64,000 nucleotides of DNA, taken from positions 62,001 through 126,000 of the forward strand of contig NZ_JAMHFY010000010.1 of assembly GCF_023897015.1 (NCBI RefSeq). The letters are read 5' to 3'. Below, one piece after another: positions 8,902 through 16,991 of this stretch. The translations under genes and the position numbers were made by a program. The notes below the pieces were generated by a model. The model was given only the letters and a program-made list of their open reading frames with translations, did not search any database and was not told the origin of the DNA. Numbering within the stretch: position 1 is the first letter of the stretch; every line of letters starts with the position of its first letter. This DNA comes from Desulfosporosinus nitroreducens (GTDB taxonomy: Bacteria > Bacillota > Desulfitobacteriia > Desulfitobacteriales > Desulfitobacteriaceae).

Positions 8902-9444
8902 ATGAGTAATGGTAAAGAAGGTATCAAAGAATTAAAATCTCTAGCCGCTGAAGATGTTCGGGCTGATATGGAGGTAGCCATGGAATTAGGGCAGTTGAAA
9001 GATCAATTTTATCGGATGGAGCAAGCCTTTTCCACCTTCAAGAATCAGACTCAACAGAGTTCCCAGGGTCAAACACAACAATCTCAGGATCAGGGGCAAC
9101 AACAATTAAATCAATTAGTACAACATATGACTCAATTTAAGACCCAGTCACAACAACAGCAACAACAAGCTTTTACTCAATTGCAACAAACCATACAACA
9201 AGGTATGCAAGCCTTGAACCAAGCAAATCAATATATTCAATCAACTCAAGTTCTAACTCAAATGAATAATTTTATTGAACAAGCTCAACAACAACTTCAA
9301 ACTATGACTCAAAATCCGCAGCAAGGTCAAGGGCAACAAGGGCAGGCTCAGGGTCAAGGTCAAGGTCAACAAATGTATGGTCAAGGCCAAGGTCAAGGCC
9401 AGCAAATGCAACAAGGACAACAGGGTCAAGGATGGTTTCAGTAG
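8902..9444 (+). CDS. Glutamine-rich low-complexity protein
   Basis: 180 residues, of which I count 64 glutamines (36 percent). Residues 1-45 are an ordinary charged helix (KELKSLAAEDVRADMEVAMELG). Residues 46-140 are Q-rich with probable coiled-coil propensity and a run of six Q (83-88). Residues 141-180 are repeats of GQ and GQQ. There is no signal peptide or TM. The ribosome site AGGAGG lies at 8890-8895. I do not recognise the family. Composition resembles prion-like or phase-separating domains, and small Q-rich proteins of spore-formers can be coat-associated; both are guesses. It is flanked by terminators on both sides. Confidence 0.8.
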   Translation: MSNGKEGIKELKSLAAEDVRADMEVAMELGQLKDQFYRMEQAFSTFKNQTQQSSQGQTQQSQDQGQQQLNQLVQHMTQFKTQSQQQQQQAFTQLQQTIQQGMQALNQANQYIQSTQVLTQMNNFIEQAQQQLQTMTQNPQQGQGQQGQAQGQGQGQQMYGQGQGQGQQMQQGQQGQGWFQ

Positions 9445-9499
9445 CAATCAGGAAACAGCCATTAAGAGCTTTCTAATAAGCGTTTTCGGTCAAATTATA

Positions 9500-9543
9500 A
9501 AGGTGCGACCCCAAAGCTTTTGCTTTGAGGTCGTACCTTTATT
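9500..9543 (+). terminator. Terminator after the Q-rich protein gene
   Basis: A long stem (AAGGTGCGACC plus CCAAAGC against GCTTTG plus AGGTCGTACCTT) with a TTTT loop, followed by TTTATTT. The rest of the 355-bp gap 9445-9799 holds only a Spo0A-box match (see 9717). Confidence 0.85.
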
Positions 9544-9716
9544 TACTCTGATGGAGTTTTGTGTCAAAAGTATGATTCATGAAAAAAACCTGTTTAAACA
9601 TTTCGGAATGGCTATTGGAGTTTTGAAAATATGAGGTTACCGTAGAATTGAGTAGAATAGCCTATTTTCAACCCATAATGTTAATTGTAAAACATGCTAG
9701 ACAAGATTTACGCGAA

Positions 9717-9723
9717 TTCGACA
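9717..9723 (-). promoter_or_regulatory. Candidate Spo0A box upstream of the agr-like cluster
   Basis: TTCGACA on the plus strand is an exact TGTCGAA on the minus strand, the Spo0A-box consensus (TGNCGAA), 77 bp before the first gene of the cluster. A 7-mer like this is expected several times by chance in 64 kb, so position and the sporulation-like kinase in the cluster are the only supporting context. Confidence 0.3.
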
Positions 9724-9799
9724 TTTAGAGTGTGCGATAATAACAATTAATATCTGGTAGTTAGGGTTATGGCGTTATATCAACTTCAGAGGGAGTTAG

Positions 9800-10249
9800 A
9801 TGAAGATTCCTATGATTATTTTACTCTTACAAGGAATACCTGAAGGAACTGCACTTACGGCTCTAGCTTTTGTGATTTCTAGAATTCCTCTAAAACTCAA
9901 ACAGATTCTATTGGTTGGGACTGCTTTAGCCGTTTGTGTGAATATAATAAGACTGTTTTCTATCCCTATGGGTCTTCATACTATTTTGGCAACCTTGATC
10001 TTGTTTTTAATTCTAACTAGATTAAGTAAGGGGGATGTCGGTCTATCCTTTATAGCAAGTATGTTGAGCTGCCTAACTCTAATAATATTTGAGACAGCTT
10101 GCTTACCTTTGTTAAAGCCTGTTTCTATTTTAGCACCAAAAACTTTATCAACTTATCATGCTGTTAGGATCATATTAGGAGATATTCATGTCCTTCTTTT
10201 ATTTATCTCAGCTTTTCTACTAAAAAAAATCATTTCTAACAAGAGTTAA
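9800..10249 (+). CDS. Small multi-TM protein A of the agr-like cluster
   Basis: 149 residues, nearly all hydrophobic, with about five TM segments (about 3-27, 33-53, 58-75, 79-104 and 125-145). A signature LLLQGIPEG sits in the first helix and GLHTIL before the third. It is a clear paralogue of the next gene (LLLQGIPE, A/S-RIPLK, GLHTIL, KGD, SLIAS). GAGGGAG precedes the ATG. The length and hydrophobic pattern resemble the N-terminal sensing part of AgrC-type peptide receptors without a kinase domain. That likeness is an inference; I cannot name a family. Confidence 0.75.
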   Translation: MKIPMIILLLQGIPEGTALTALAFVISRIPLKLKQILLVGTALAVCVNIIRLFSIPMGLHTILATLILFLILTRLSKGDVGLSFIASMLSCLTLIIFETACLPLLKPVSILAPKTLSTYHAVRIILGDIHVLLLFISAFLLKKIISNKS

Positions 10250-10311
10250 AGGTTCCCTATTCGTCAATTTCAATATTTAGGTCTTCTAATGTTGACGTTT
10301 AGTACGAGAGG

Positions 10312-10779
10312 TTGTGTGATATTATTAATATTCCTTTCATTGCTTTACTCTTACAAGGCATACCTGAACAAATTGCAGTTGTAACTTTAGCTTGTGTAAT
10401 TGCCAGAATACCTTTAAAGTGGGAAAAAATTATTATGTCTGGTATCATTTTAGCATTTGTTTCGTATGCAGTAAGAATGTTTATCATCTCCTTTGGTCTT
10501 CATACTATTTTATTAGTCGTTATATTATTTATAGCTTTAACTTGGCTAGGTAAGGGGGATTTTAGTTTATCTCTTATTGCAAGTTTATTAAGTTTCTTAG
10601 CTTTAGTAATCATTGAATTTGTTTGTCTATCGCTGTTAATGCCTGTTTTTGGAATCACACCTGAAAAGTTATTCCCCAACTTGGTTATAAGGATTGTGAT
10701 AACAGAACCGCAAGTATTTCTCATATTTATCTGTGCGTTTTTATTGAATAAGTTTATGAAAACGAGGTGGGAAGTATGA
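10312..10779 (+). CDS. Small multi-TM protein B, paralogue of protein A
   Basis: About 155 residues with five predicted TM segments, aligned throughout with the preceding protein (ALLLQGIPEQ, VIARIPLKW, FGLHTIL, GKGDFSLSLIAS). No ATG lies in a sensible position. The TTG at 10312 is only one base from the AGAGG at 10306-10310. Alignment with the paralogue would place the start at an ATT near 10321-10324, so initiation is unusual or inefficient. Its stop overlaps the agrB start (ATGA at 10776), which indicates coupling of this membrane protein to the peptide processing enzyme. Confidence 0.7.
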   Translation: MCDIINIPFIALLLQGIPEQIAVVTLACVIARIPLKWEKIIMSGIILAFVSYAVRMFIISFGLHTILLVVILFIALTWLGKGDFSLSLIASLLSFLALVIIEFVCLSLLMPVFGITPEKLFPNLVIRIVITEPQVFLIFICAFLLNKFMKTRWEV

Positions 10780-11369
10780 ATTTTTCTGAGAATATTAGCA
10801 ATAGACTTACTGAACTAATAACAAATGAACTAAATTATAACGAAGATAAGAAGGAGATTATAACATATGCCATTGAAACTGCACTATTATTTGCCTTAGG
10901 CTCATTATTCTTGATAGTTTTAGGATATTCTTTTAATGCGTTAATGCCAACTGTTAATGCTGCCGTTTTTGGAGGCTTATTAAGACGAGTATCAGGTGGG
11001 GCACATTTTAATACCCCTCTTAAATGTTTGGGTTTTGGTTCTATAGTATATATTTCTATAGGAATGCTTTCGAAAAAAATTGTTGATTATGACTTAACAA
11101 ATCAGTATGTTCTTATTAGTTGTTTGCTTGTTTCTCTTTTACTTGTAGCTTTCCTAGCTCCTGTAGACAGCGAAGCAAAACCAATCCATTCTAGTAGCCT
11201 GAAATTTAAACTCAAGATTGCATCAATGGTTTTTGTAATTATTTCGTTCTTATTAATTTCTTTTATTGATAATAAATTAGTAAATGTTAGTGTAGTTTTA
11301 GGTGTAGTTTACCAAAGCCTAACCCTTCTGCCTATTTTTAATAGGGAAGGAGGTGAGTATAGATTATGA
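10776..11369 (+). CDS. agrB: AgrB-like peptide processing membrane protease
   Basis: 197 residues, integral membrane. AgrB proteins cleave the C-terminal tail of the AgrD precursor and help form the thiolactone ring of the autoinducing peptide. The family core RRVSGGAHFNTPLKC places catalytic H77 and C84 at the same numbers as in Staphylococcus aureus AgrB (from memory). Several TM helices follow (about 35-65, 85-105, 112-132, 150-170). The ATG has GAGGTGG at 10764-10770; a GTG 9 bp earlier is less likely. Both ends overlap neighbours through ATGA junctions, giving a tight operon ending in agrD. Confidence 0.93.
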   Translation: MNFSENISNRLTELITNELNYNEDKKEIITYAIETALLFALGSLFLIVLGYSFNALMPTVNAAVFGGLLRRVSGGAHFNTPLKCLGFGSIVYISIGMLSKKIVDYDLTNQYVLISCLLVSLLLVAFLAPVDSEAKPIHSSSLKFKLKIASMVFVIISFLLISFIDNKLVNVSVVLGVVYQSLTLLPIFNREGGEYRL

Positions 11370-11488
11370 AAAGGTATTTGCTAGTTGCAGTTGCCTCCTT
11401 CCTTATGCTCCTAGCTAGTGCAACCTCTGTTTTTGCGTGTGGATTTTGGGCATATCAGCCTAAAACTCCGAAAGCATTGCAAAGATGA
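11366..11488 (+). CDS. agrD: AgrD-like cyclic autoinducer precursor peptide
   Basis: A 40-codon gene with AAGGAGGTGAG at 11347-11356 and an ATGA overlap with agrB. The N-terminus (1-24) is a hydrophobic amphipathic helix ending in VFA. Then come C25-G-F-W-A29 and a tail YQPKTPKALQR. The tail matches the AgrB-recognised motif of clostridial AgrD (HQPEEPKSL type, PKEL in staphylococci). By that alignment the mature signal is a five-residue thiolactone ring, C25 to A29, with AgrB cutting before Y30. Any N-terminal extension left on the ring cannot be predicted. Confidence 0.92.
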   Translation: MKRYLLVAVASFLMLLASATSVFACGFWAYQPKTPKALQR

Positions 11489-11519
11489 TTCGAGGGTCAT
11501 AAACACATTTCGTTGCCAA

Positions 11520-11560
11520 CAATATAAGGAGCTGGGTGGATATCCCAGCTTCTTATATTG
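11520..11560 (+). other. Long RNA hairpin between agrD and the kinase gene
   Basis: Seventeen paired bases (11520-11536 with 11544-11560; core AGCTGGG/CCCAGCT, one G-U pair) around a 7-nt loop. There is no T-run, so it is not a standard terminator. It separates the highly translated agrBD part from the kinase part and would hide an alternative GTG start at 11536 with its AAGGAG, which supports the ATG at 11620 as the real kinase start. Confidence 0.75.
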
Positions 11561-11619
11561 CAATAAGCTTTCATATGCCTACTTGTTTTTCTATTTTTGG
11601 ACAGCTGGAGGATAACTTG

Positions 11620-13404
11620 ATGGCTATTAATATCAAAGATATTTTCAAAAGACAATCTATTCTTCAATCTACTTTATTTAAAGTAATTTTTAGTATTTTT
11701 GCTTTTCTTATTTTATTTATACTTCTTTATGGACAGAATTTTTGGGAGAAACAAGCACTAAAATTTAATTACGATTTATTGTTAAATGCTTCAGGAGTTC
11801 AAACAAAAATACAATCTATGATTTTGGACATAAAAGAATTAAAAAGAGATAATAATTTAACGAAGGATAATAAAATTATAAAAATAAATGAAGTTATCCA
11901 GTTAATGCTTAATAAAAATGATAATTATATCATAGGTTATTATGATAATGAATTAGATTTAGTTGTTAAAGAACCAGAACCATATAGTGATGCTATTTCA
12001 TGTGAGGAAATTCGCTTTGAAATAGTATCATCACTAAGCGAACCTAATAACATATCAAATAATGACAGGGAAATTAGGGCTATCCTACCAATATATGATC
12101 AGGGAATAATAGTAGGTTATGTTTGGGCCTATGCTCAGGATGCTGATTTAGTATTAACGTCATTTAATGAATTGAGCGCAATAGTAATACTAGCTTTAAC
12201 TTTATCAGTATTAATTATAATTTCAATCAGAAATCATATGAAGCAGATTGAATTATATTTAGAAAGATTTTGCACAATTATAATGGATAATAATAGTGAT
12301 CATGAAAATATTTTAATTAAATTACCAGAATTGAAACCTGTTTTAAATAAGATCACTTGTTTTACAGATGATTTAAAACAAGTAAACGTAGCCTTGGAAG
12401 CCTCAAAACTTAACATAATTAAAATTATGGAAGGGATTTCAGACGGGTTTTATGCCTTAGACCGCAATGTGCAGTTTACCTTTATTAACAAGGAAACACA
12501 AAAGTTTATTGGCGGGAATAATGTTGAACTTATAGGAAAAAGCATATGGGAAGTATTTCCAAATATTAAAGGTTCTGTAACTTACGATAAGATATACGAA
12601 GCAATGTCTCAAAATGAATCAGTTCATTGGGAAGCAGAAGGCTTAGCAAACCCTGATCAAAACCATGAATTTCATGCTTACCCCTATAACGAAGGCTTGA
12701 CAGTATTTTTCAGAGATATAACGGAGTTGAAACGACAGCAACAAGAGCTTGATCGGTTAGAAAGGCTTAATCTGATCGGCCAATTAGCAGCTGGAATCAG
12801 CCATGAAATAAGAAATCCGCTAACGACTGTCAAAGGTTTTTTACAGTTTTTTGGTGCAAAATCTCAATACATAAATGATAAAGAATATCTGGATTTGATG
12901 ATTTCTGAGATTGACCGTGCCAATACAATAATAACTGACTTTTTATCTTTGGCGAAAGCAAACTCAGATAATATCATGCGCCAAAATATTAATGAAGTTA
13001 TTAATAAAGTTTTACCTATGATCCAAGCCGATGCTTATAACAATAACAAAGAAGTTATTGTAGATTTAAATCTGGTGCCGGATATTATGATCAATGAAAA
13101 TGAGATAAAACAACTTATTTTGAACTTAGTTCGTAATGGATTAGAGGCCACTGCGGAACGGGGATGTGTTAAAATTAGCACCTATCTAAAAGAGGATAAG
13201 GTTGTTTTAGAAATTAAGGATCAAGGAGATGGTATTCCTCAAGAAATACAAGGGAAAATGGGCACTCCATTTTTCACAACAAAAGACAGTGGTACAGGTC
13301 TCGGGCTAGCAATATCTATTGGAATTGCTCAAAGACATGGAGCTGGTTTCGAATTTAAAACAGGGAACAGCGGAACAGTTTTTTATACAACTTTTACTTC
13401 TTAG
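11620..13404 (+). CDS. Membrane PAS-domain histidine kinase of the agr-like cluster
   Basis: 594 residues: TM1 (about 19-37), an extracytoplasmic region of about 147 residues, TM2 (about 185-205), PAS (about 262-370), HisKA with H395 in AGISHEIRNPL, then HATPase with LNLVRNGLEA, DQGDGIP and GTGLGLAI. This is the NtrB/sporulation-kinase type, not the AgrC (HPK10) type usually found beside agrBD. No response regulator gene follows; the next gene is convergent. It may phosphorylate a distant partner such as the Spo0F-like receiver at 1593. The ATG has GGAGG about 8 bases upstream. Confidence 0.9.
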   Translation: MAINIKDIFKRQSILQSTLFKVIFSIFAFLILFILLYGQNFWEKQALKFNYDLLLNASGVQTKIQSMILDIKELKRDNNLTKDNKIIKINEVIQLMLNKNDNYIIGYYDNELDLVVKEPEPYSDAISCEEIRFEIVSSLSEPNNISNNDREIRAILPIYDQGIIVGYVWAYAQDADLVLTSFNELSAIVILALTLSVLIIISIRNHMKQIELYLERFCTIIMDNNSDHENILIKLPELKPVLNKITCFTDDLKQVNVALEASKLNIIKIMEGISDGFYALDRNVQFTFINKETQKFIGGNNVELIGKSIWEVFPNIKGSVTYDKIYEAMSQNESVHWEAEGLANPDQNHEFHAYPYNEGLTVFFRDITELKRQQQELDRLERLNLIGQLAAGISHEIRNPLTTVKGFLQFFGAKSQYINDKEYLDLMISEIDRANTIITDFLSLAKANSDNIMRQNINEVINKVLPMIQADAYNNNKEVIVDLNLVPDIMINENEIKQLILNLVRNGLEATAERGCVKISTYLKEDKVVLEIKDQGDGIPQEIQGKMGTPFFTTKDSGTGLGLAISIGIAQRHGAGFEFKTGNSGTVFYTTFTS

Positions 13405-13462
13405 AGAGTAGTTAGTTATGTTGAATAGTGATTTTATTATCAATTTTATTAACATTTGAGCA

Positions 13463-16400
13463 TCAAGGTATATCGAAGAGCTCTCTAAGCTCACTTTCGG
13501 TTAGCTTGGAGAGCATGGTTTCTCCAGGCTGAATAACTGAATCAACCAGCTTCTTTTTCCTTGCTTGTAAGACGTTGATTTTTTCTTCGATGGTTCCTTG
13601 GGTAATAAGTTTGATCACTTGAACAGCGTTATTTTGGCCGATGCGGTGAGCTCGATCTGTAGCTTGATCTTCAACAGCGGGATTCCACCATGGGTCGTAG
13701 TGAATAACCATGTCCGCCCCAGTCAGGTTTAATCCTGTGCCGCCAGCTTTTAAGGAAATCAGGAAGACCTTGCCTTGATTGGAATTGAATGAATTGGCCA
13801 TGTTCAAACGTTCAACTGCTTTAGTAGAACCCGAAAGATAGAAATGCTCGATATTCTCGGAAATGAGATGGCTTTGAATAATATCTAACATGGTTGTGAA
13901 CTGAGAGAATATTAAAATGCGGTGGCCGCTGTCTAGAGCATCCGTGAGGATTTCCTGCAAAAGTAGCATCTTACCGCTTTCACCAGTGTAATTTTCAATG
14001 AACATTGAAGGATGACAGCAAATTTGTCTAAGCCTGGTCAGGGCTGCCAGAATCTTCATGTGACTTTTGTTAAAACCCACTGTGGCAATTTCTTGGGCTA
14101 TTTTGCTTTTTGCTTCTTGCAAATAGGCGACATATAGCTTTTTTTGTTCTTCTGTCAAGGGAGCATTTAGTTGGGTTTCGATCTTGTCAGGGAGCTCTTT
14201 TAGCACGTCCTTTTTTAGACGTCGTAAAATAAAGGGATTAACATGCCGACTTAATTCTGTAATGACGGCAGGGTTCTCGCCTTTGATAATTGGAATTTCG
14301 TATTGCTTTCGAAATTCTTGGAGAGTAAGGAGATATCCCGGCATTACGAAATTGAAGAGGGACCAGAGTTCGGAAAGAGCGTTTTCAATGGGTGTTCCTG
14401 TTAAAGCGAAATACCCTTTCGCTTGAATTTGTTGAGTTGATTTAGCGTTAAGTGTTTGAGGATTTTTAGTATGTTGTGCCTCATCTAAGAAACAGTATGA
14501 AAACTCAACCTTGGCAAATTCATCAATGTCTCGCCGCAGTATGGGGTAGGAAGTAACCACCAAGTCCCAATGGGTTTCTAAATTCTTTAAAAGAGCCTGT
14601 CTTTCTTGGGGAGTACCTTCTACGACTAGCACTCGCAGGGCGGGAGTGAATTTCTTTGCTTCTTCTTGCCAATTATAGATCAAAGAGGTAGGGGCGATGA
14701 CGAGAGCCGGTCCTTTGGCGGTTGGTTTTTCTGACAAAATAAAAGAGAGGACTTGCAGGGTCTTTCCTAACCCCATATCATCGGCCAGGATACCGCCTAA
14801 TCCAAAGGCGGCTAAAGTCTTCAACCACTTAAAACCGGTCTTCTGATAATCTCTTAAGATATTTTGTAGTTCTGCAGGGATTTCAAACTCTCCATCTTGG
14901 GGTTCGAGAATGCTTTGCACCAATTGCTTAAAGGCCTTATTCCGCTGTACTCCCGGGAGGTTAGCCTGACGTAAAAAACTGTCTATGTACATTGCTCTGT
15001 ATTTGGGTAAATTGAGCAGTTTCTTGTTTAGATCATCGGCACCAAGGTTTAAGTTATCTAAGAGTTCAGCAACTGTTGTTAATTCGGGCTGATTCAGGTC
15101 GAGGAATGAACCGTCACGAAGGCGATGATATTTTTTCTTTAAATGGAGAGAATCGAAAATACTGGCCAATTCGTCTTGGGGGATATCATTATATTGGAAG
15201 GAGATTTCCAATATGTCTAAAGTTTCATCTAACCGAACATGACCGGAAAAAGTGGTTGCAGTACGTATTTTCAGCTTAAATTGATCAGAATAGTACAGTT
15301 CAGCCAGGTCCCGAAGTTGGGGAAGCCAGTTGACGGTAAATTCAAAGATTTTTTCATCCTCTTCAAGGTGGATGCTTCCTTTAGAGACTGTAAAATCAGC
15401 ATGTTCGAGAATACTTATAATTCTGCGTTCTTTTTCTGCAGAACGAATAAGAATTACATCATTGGCATCGAAATCATTGACGGTTTCTCGAGTTGAGGCA
15501 AATGGGTTTATGATGGTATTCCCATAGTGAAATTCTAAGCGGGCTGTAATACCGATATCTGATGCGCGATCAAGATAGATCTTGGCTTGTAAATCCTGAT
15601 AGGCGAATTTGTCTTCAAGGAGGGGATCGATTGAAACTTGCCCCAGTTTTCCAATCAAGGGTAAGGCTTCTGAGGCGAAAAACTCCTTCTGTGCTGAAGG
15701 AATAACAATATGGGTTTTAGCCCCTTCACGAAGTGCAGTTATAATTGGAGGGAGCAGGTCCTTCTGAGTAAGAGAGGCTTGGTAAATTTTATTTTGGTAG
15801 GCGTAATAATTGCCATCTCGCGTAAGTAGAAGGGGCACCTCATCCGTTTCTAGGGCTAAAGCGAGATCTTGACCTTGTAACTGTAAAGAGAATTCCATGG
15901 GTAACCCATCCCGAACAATCTGGGTGGGCTCTAGAGGACTGGATCCGATTCCCCAAAGAAACATTTTGTCCCCCAGGGCGTCTAAAAATTTGGTTAGGTA
16001 ATAACCAGTTAAAGGCAATGCTTTTTGGTTTAACACCGCTGTGGAATAATACGGGCCCTGCATTTCAGTTAAGGCTGTATGCTGGTCGAACATTTCCTGC
16101 AGCATAGTAATCACAGCGCGGTCTTCTTCTTTGAAGGTCTGCCTTGCAGGTTCAAAAGTAAATTGCTTGCCAAATTCCAGTGATTGTCCTGTTTTAATAG
16201 CCTTAAGTAATTGTCCTATGTCTTTAACAACATAGAGGCGTTGAAGACCCAATTTCAGTTGCAGATGAGTAGAAAGCCTGTGGTTCGGCATGGTTTGAAG
16301 TTCCACGTTCATAGTTAACTTATCCAAGAGGGTCTCCTGGGGATGATTGGCGAAGGCAGCAAGAAGGTCGTTAACAACGTGGTTCAGGGCGATGGGAGCC

Positions 16401-16708
16401 GGCCAGGCAACGGGTAATTTTGCTTGGGAAGCCTTCAGTACAGCTATAACATGTTTGCATGCTCCTGGATAGTCTGTGAAGGCGGGGCAGGTGCAACGGT
16501 AAGAGCGAATCGAGCCCTCACGTTCAAAGGCAAGTTGTACTACGTACCGTAAACCGCCTACGACTGAAGCATTAACAAGCCCTTTATCGGGTGAAAAGGT
16601 GAAATTTATCACTCTGCCTGCCATGTAATAAGACAGGCCCTTTCTATATACACGATCATTATCTGCAAGATCTAGAATTATTTGTTCAGTGAGAATAAAA
16701 CGAGACAT
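13463..16708 (-). CDS. SWIM-SNF2 family helicase
   Basis: 1081 residues. A SWIM zinc motif near the N-terminus (C72-x-C74 ... C84-x-H86) is followed by a long bacterial SNF2-associated region (about 100-600). Then come the SNF2 ATPase with DDMGLGKT (about 640), DEAQ (about 743) and SALTGTPIEN-type motif III, and the helicase C-terminal half with DRAHRIGQ (about 1020). These proteins are ATP-dependent nucleic-acid translocases of uncertain role in bacteria. The ATG is preceded by AAAGGAG on the minus strand. Monocistronic, with no nearby nuclease or defence partner. Confidence 0.93.
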   Translation of the reverse strand: MSRFILTEQIILDLADNDRVYRKGLSYYMAGRVINFTFSPDKGLVNASVVGGLRYVVQLAFEREGSIRSYRCTCPAFTDYPGACKHVIAVLKASQAKLPVAWPAPIALNHVVNDLLAAFANHPQETLLDKLTMNVELQTMPNHRLSTHLQLKLGLQRLYVVKDIGQLLKAIKTGQSLEFGKQFTFEPARQTFKEEDRAVITMLQEMFDQHTALTEMQGPYYSTAVLNQKALPLTGYYLTKFLDALGDKMFLWGIGSSPLEPTQIVRDGLPMEFSLQLQGQDLALALETDEVPLLLTRDGNYYAYQNKIYQASLTQKDLLPPIITALREGAKTHIVIPSAQKEFFASEALPLIGKLGQVSIDPLLEDKFAYQDLQAKIYLDRASDIGITARLEFHYGNTIINPFASTRETVNDFDANDVILIRSAEKERRIISILEHADFTVSKGSIHLEEDEKIFEFTVNWLPQLRDLAELYYSDQFKLKIRTATTFSGHVRLDETLDILEISFQYNDIPQDELASIFDSLHLKKKYHRLRDGSFLDLNQPELTTVAELLDNLNLGADDLNKKLLNLPKYRAMYIDSFLRQANLPGVQRNKAFKQLVQSILEPQDGEFEIPAELQNILRDYQKTGFKWLKTLAAFGLGGILADDMGLGKTLQVLSFILSEKPTAKGPALVIAPTSLIYNWQEEAKKFTPALRVLVVEGTPQERQALLKNLETHWDLVVTSYPILRRDIDEFAKVEFSYCFLDEAQHTKNPQTLNAKSTQQIQAKGYFALTGTPIENALSELWSLFNFVMPGYLLTLQEFRKQYEIPIIKGENPAVITELSRHVNPFILRRLKKDVLKELPDKIETQLNAPLTEEQKKLYVAYLQEAKSKIAQEIATVGFNKSHMKILAALTRLRQICCHPSMFIENYTGESGKMLLLQEILTDALDSGHRILIFSQFTTMLDIIQSHLISENIEHFYLSGSTKAVERLNMANSFNSNQGKVFLISLKAGGTGLNLTGADMVIHYDPWWNPAVEDQATDRAHRIGQNNAVQVIKLITQGTIEEKINVLQARKKKLVDSVIQPGETMLSKLTESELRELFDIP

Positions 16709-16877
16709 ACAATACTCCTTTGACAGTATATTTCCGTGTGTGGAGATTAACTAAGAATATCATAGTTGATAGCTGCTCGTCTAATAAGAGGGAGTTCTCA
16801 TTTGGGCGGTTCAATAACCCAATTTCAGTCCTGTTATGATTACGCTGTTATGACTCTAGTTACTGTAAACTGCCGAG

Positions 16878-16906
16878 TTGTAAAGGTATGTCGAATATTG
16901 TATCAT
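16878..16906 (+). promoter_or_regulatory. Sigma-A promoter with a Spo0A box in the spacer
   Basis: TTGTAA (16878-16883) and TATCAT (16901-16906) with a 17-bp spacer; the spacer contains an exact TGTCGAA (16889-16895). A regulator bound there would block RNA polymerase, as Spo0A does at repressed promoters. It is upstream of the unknown gene at 16992. Confidence 0.4.
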
Positions 16907-16991
16907 TGAAGATAGAGGAAAAAGGTACAACTGCGCAGAATCAATATAAGAATAATGAGACTGGAATTCGAAGCTTAGGGGGGGATGTTCC

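Noticed and set aside
9253-9447. A Leu/Thr-rich antisense frame opposite the Q-rich gene.
   Set aside because: It is the mirror of CAA/GGT repeats and has no ribosome site.
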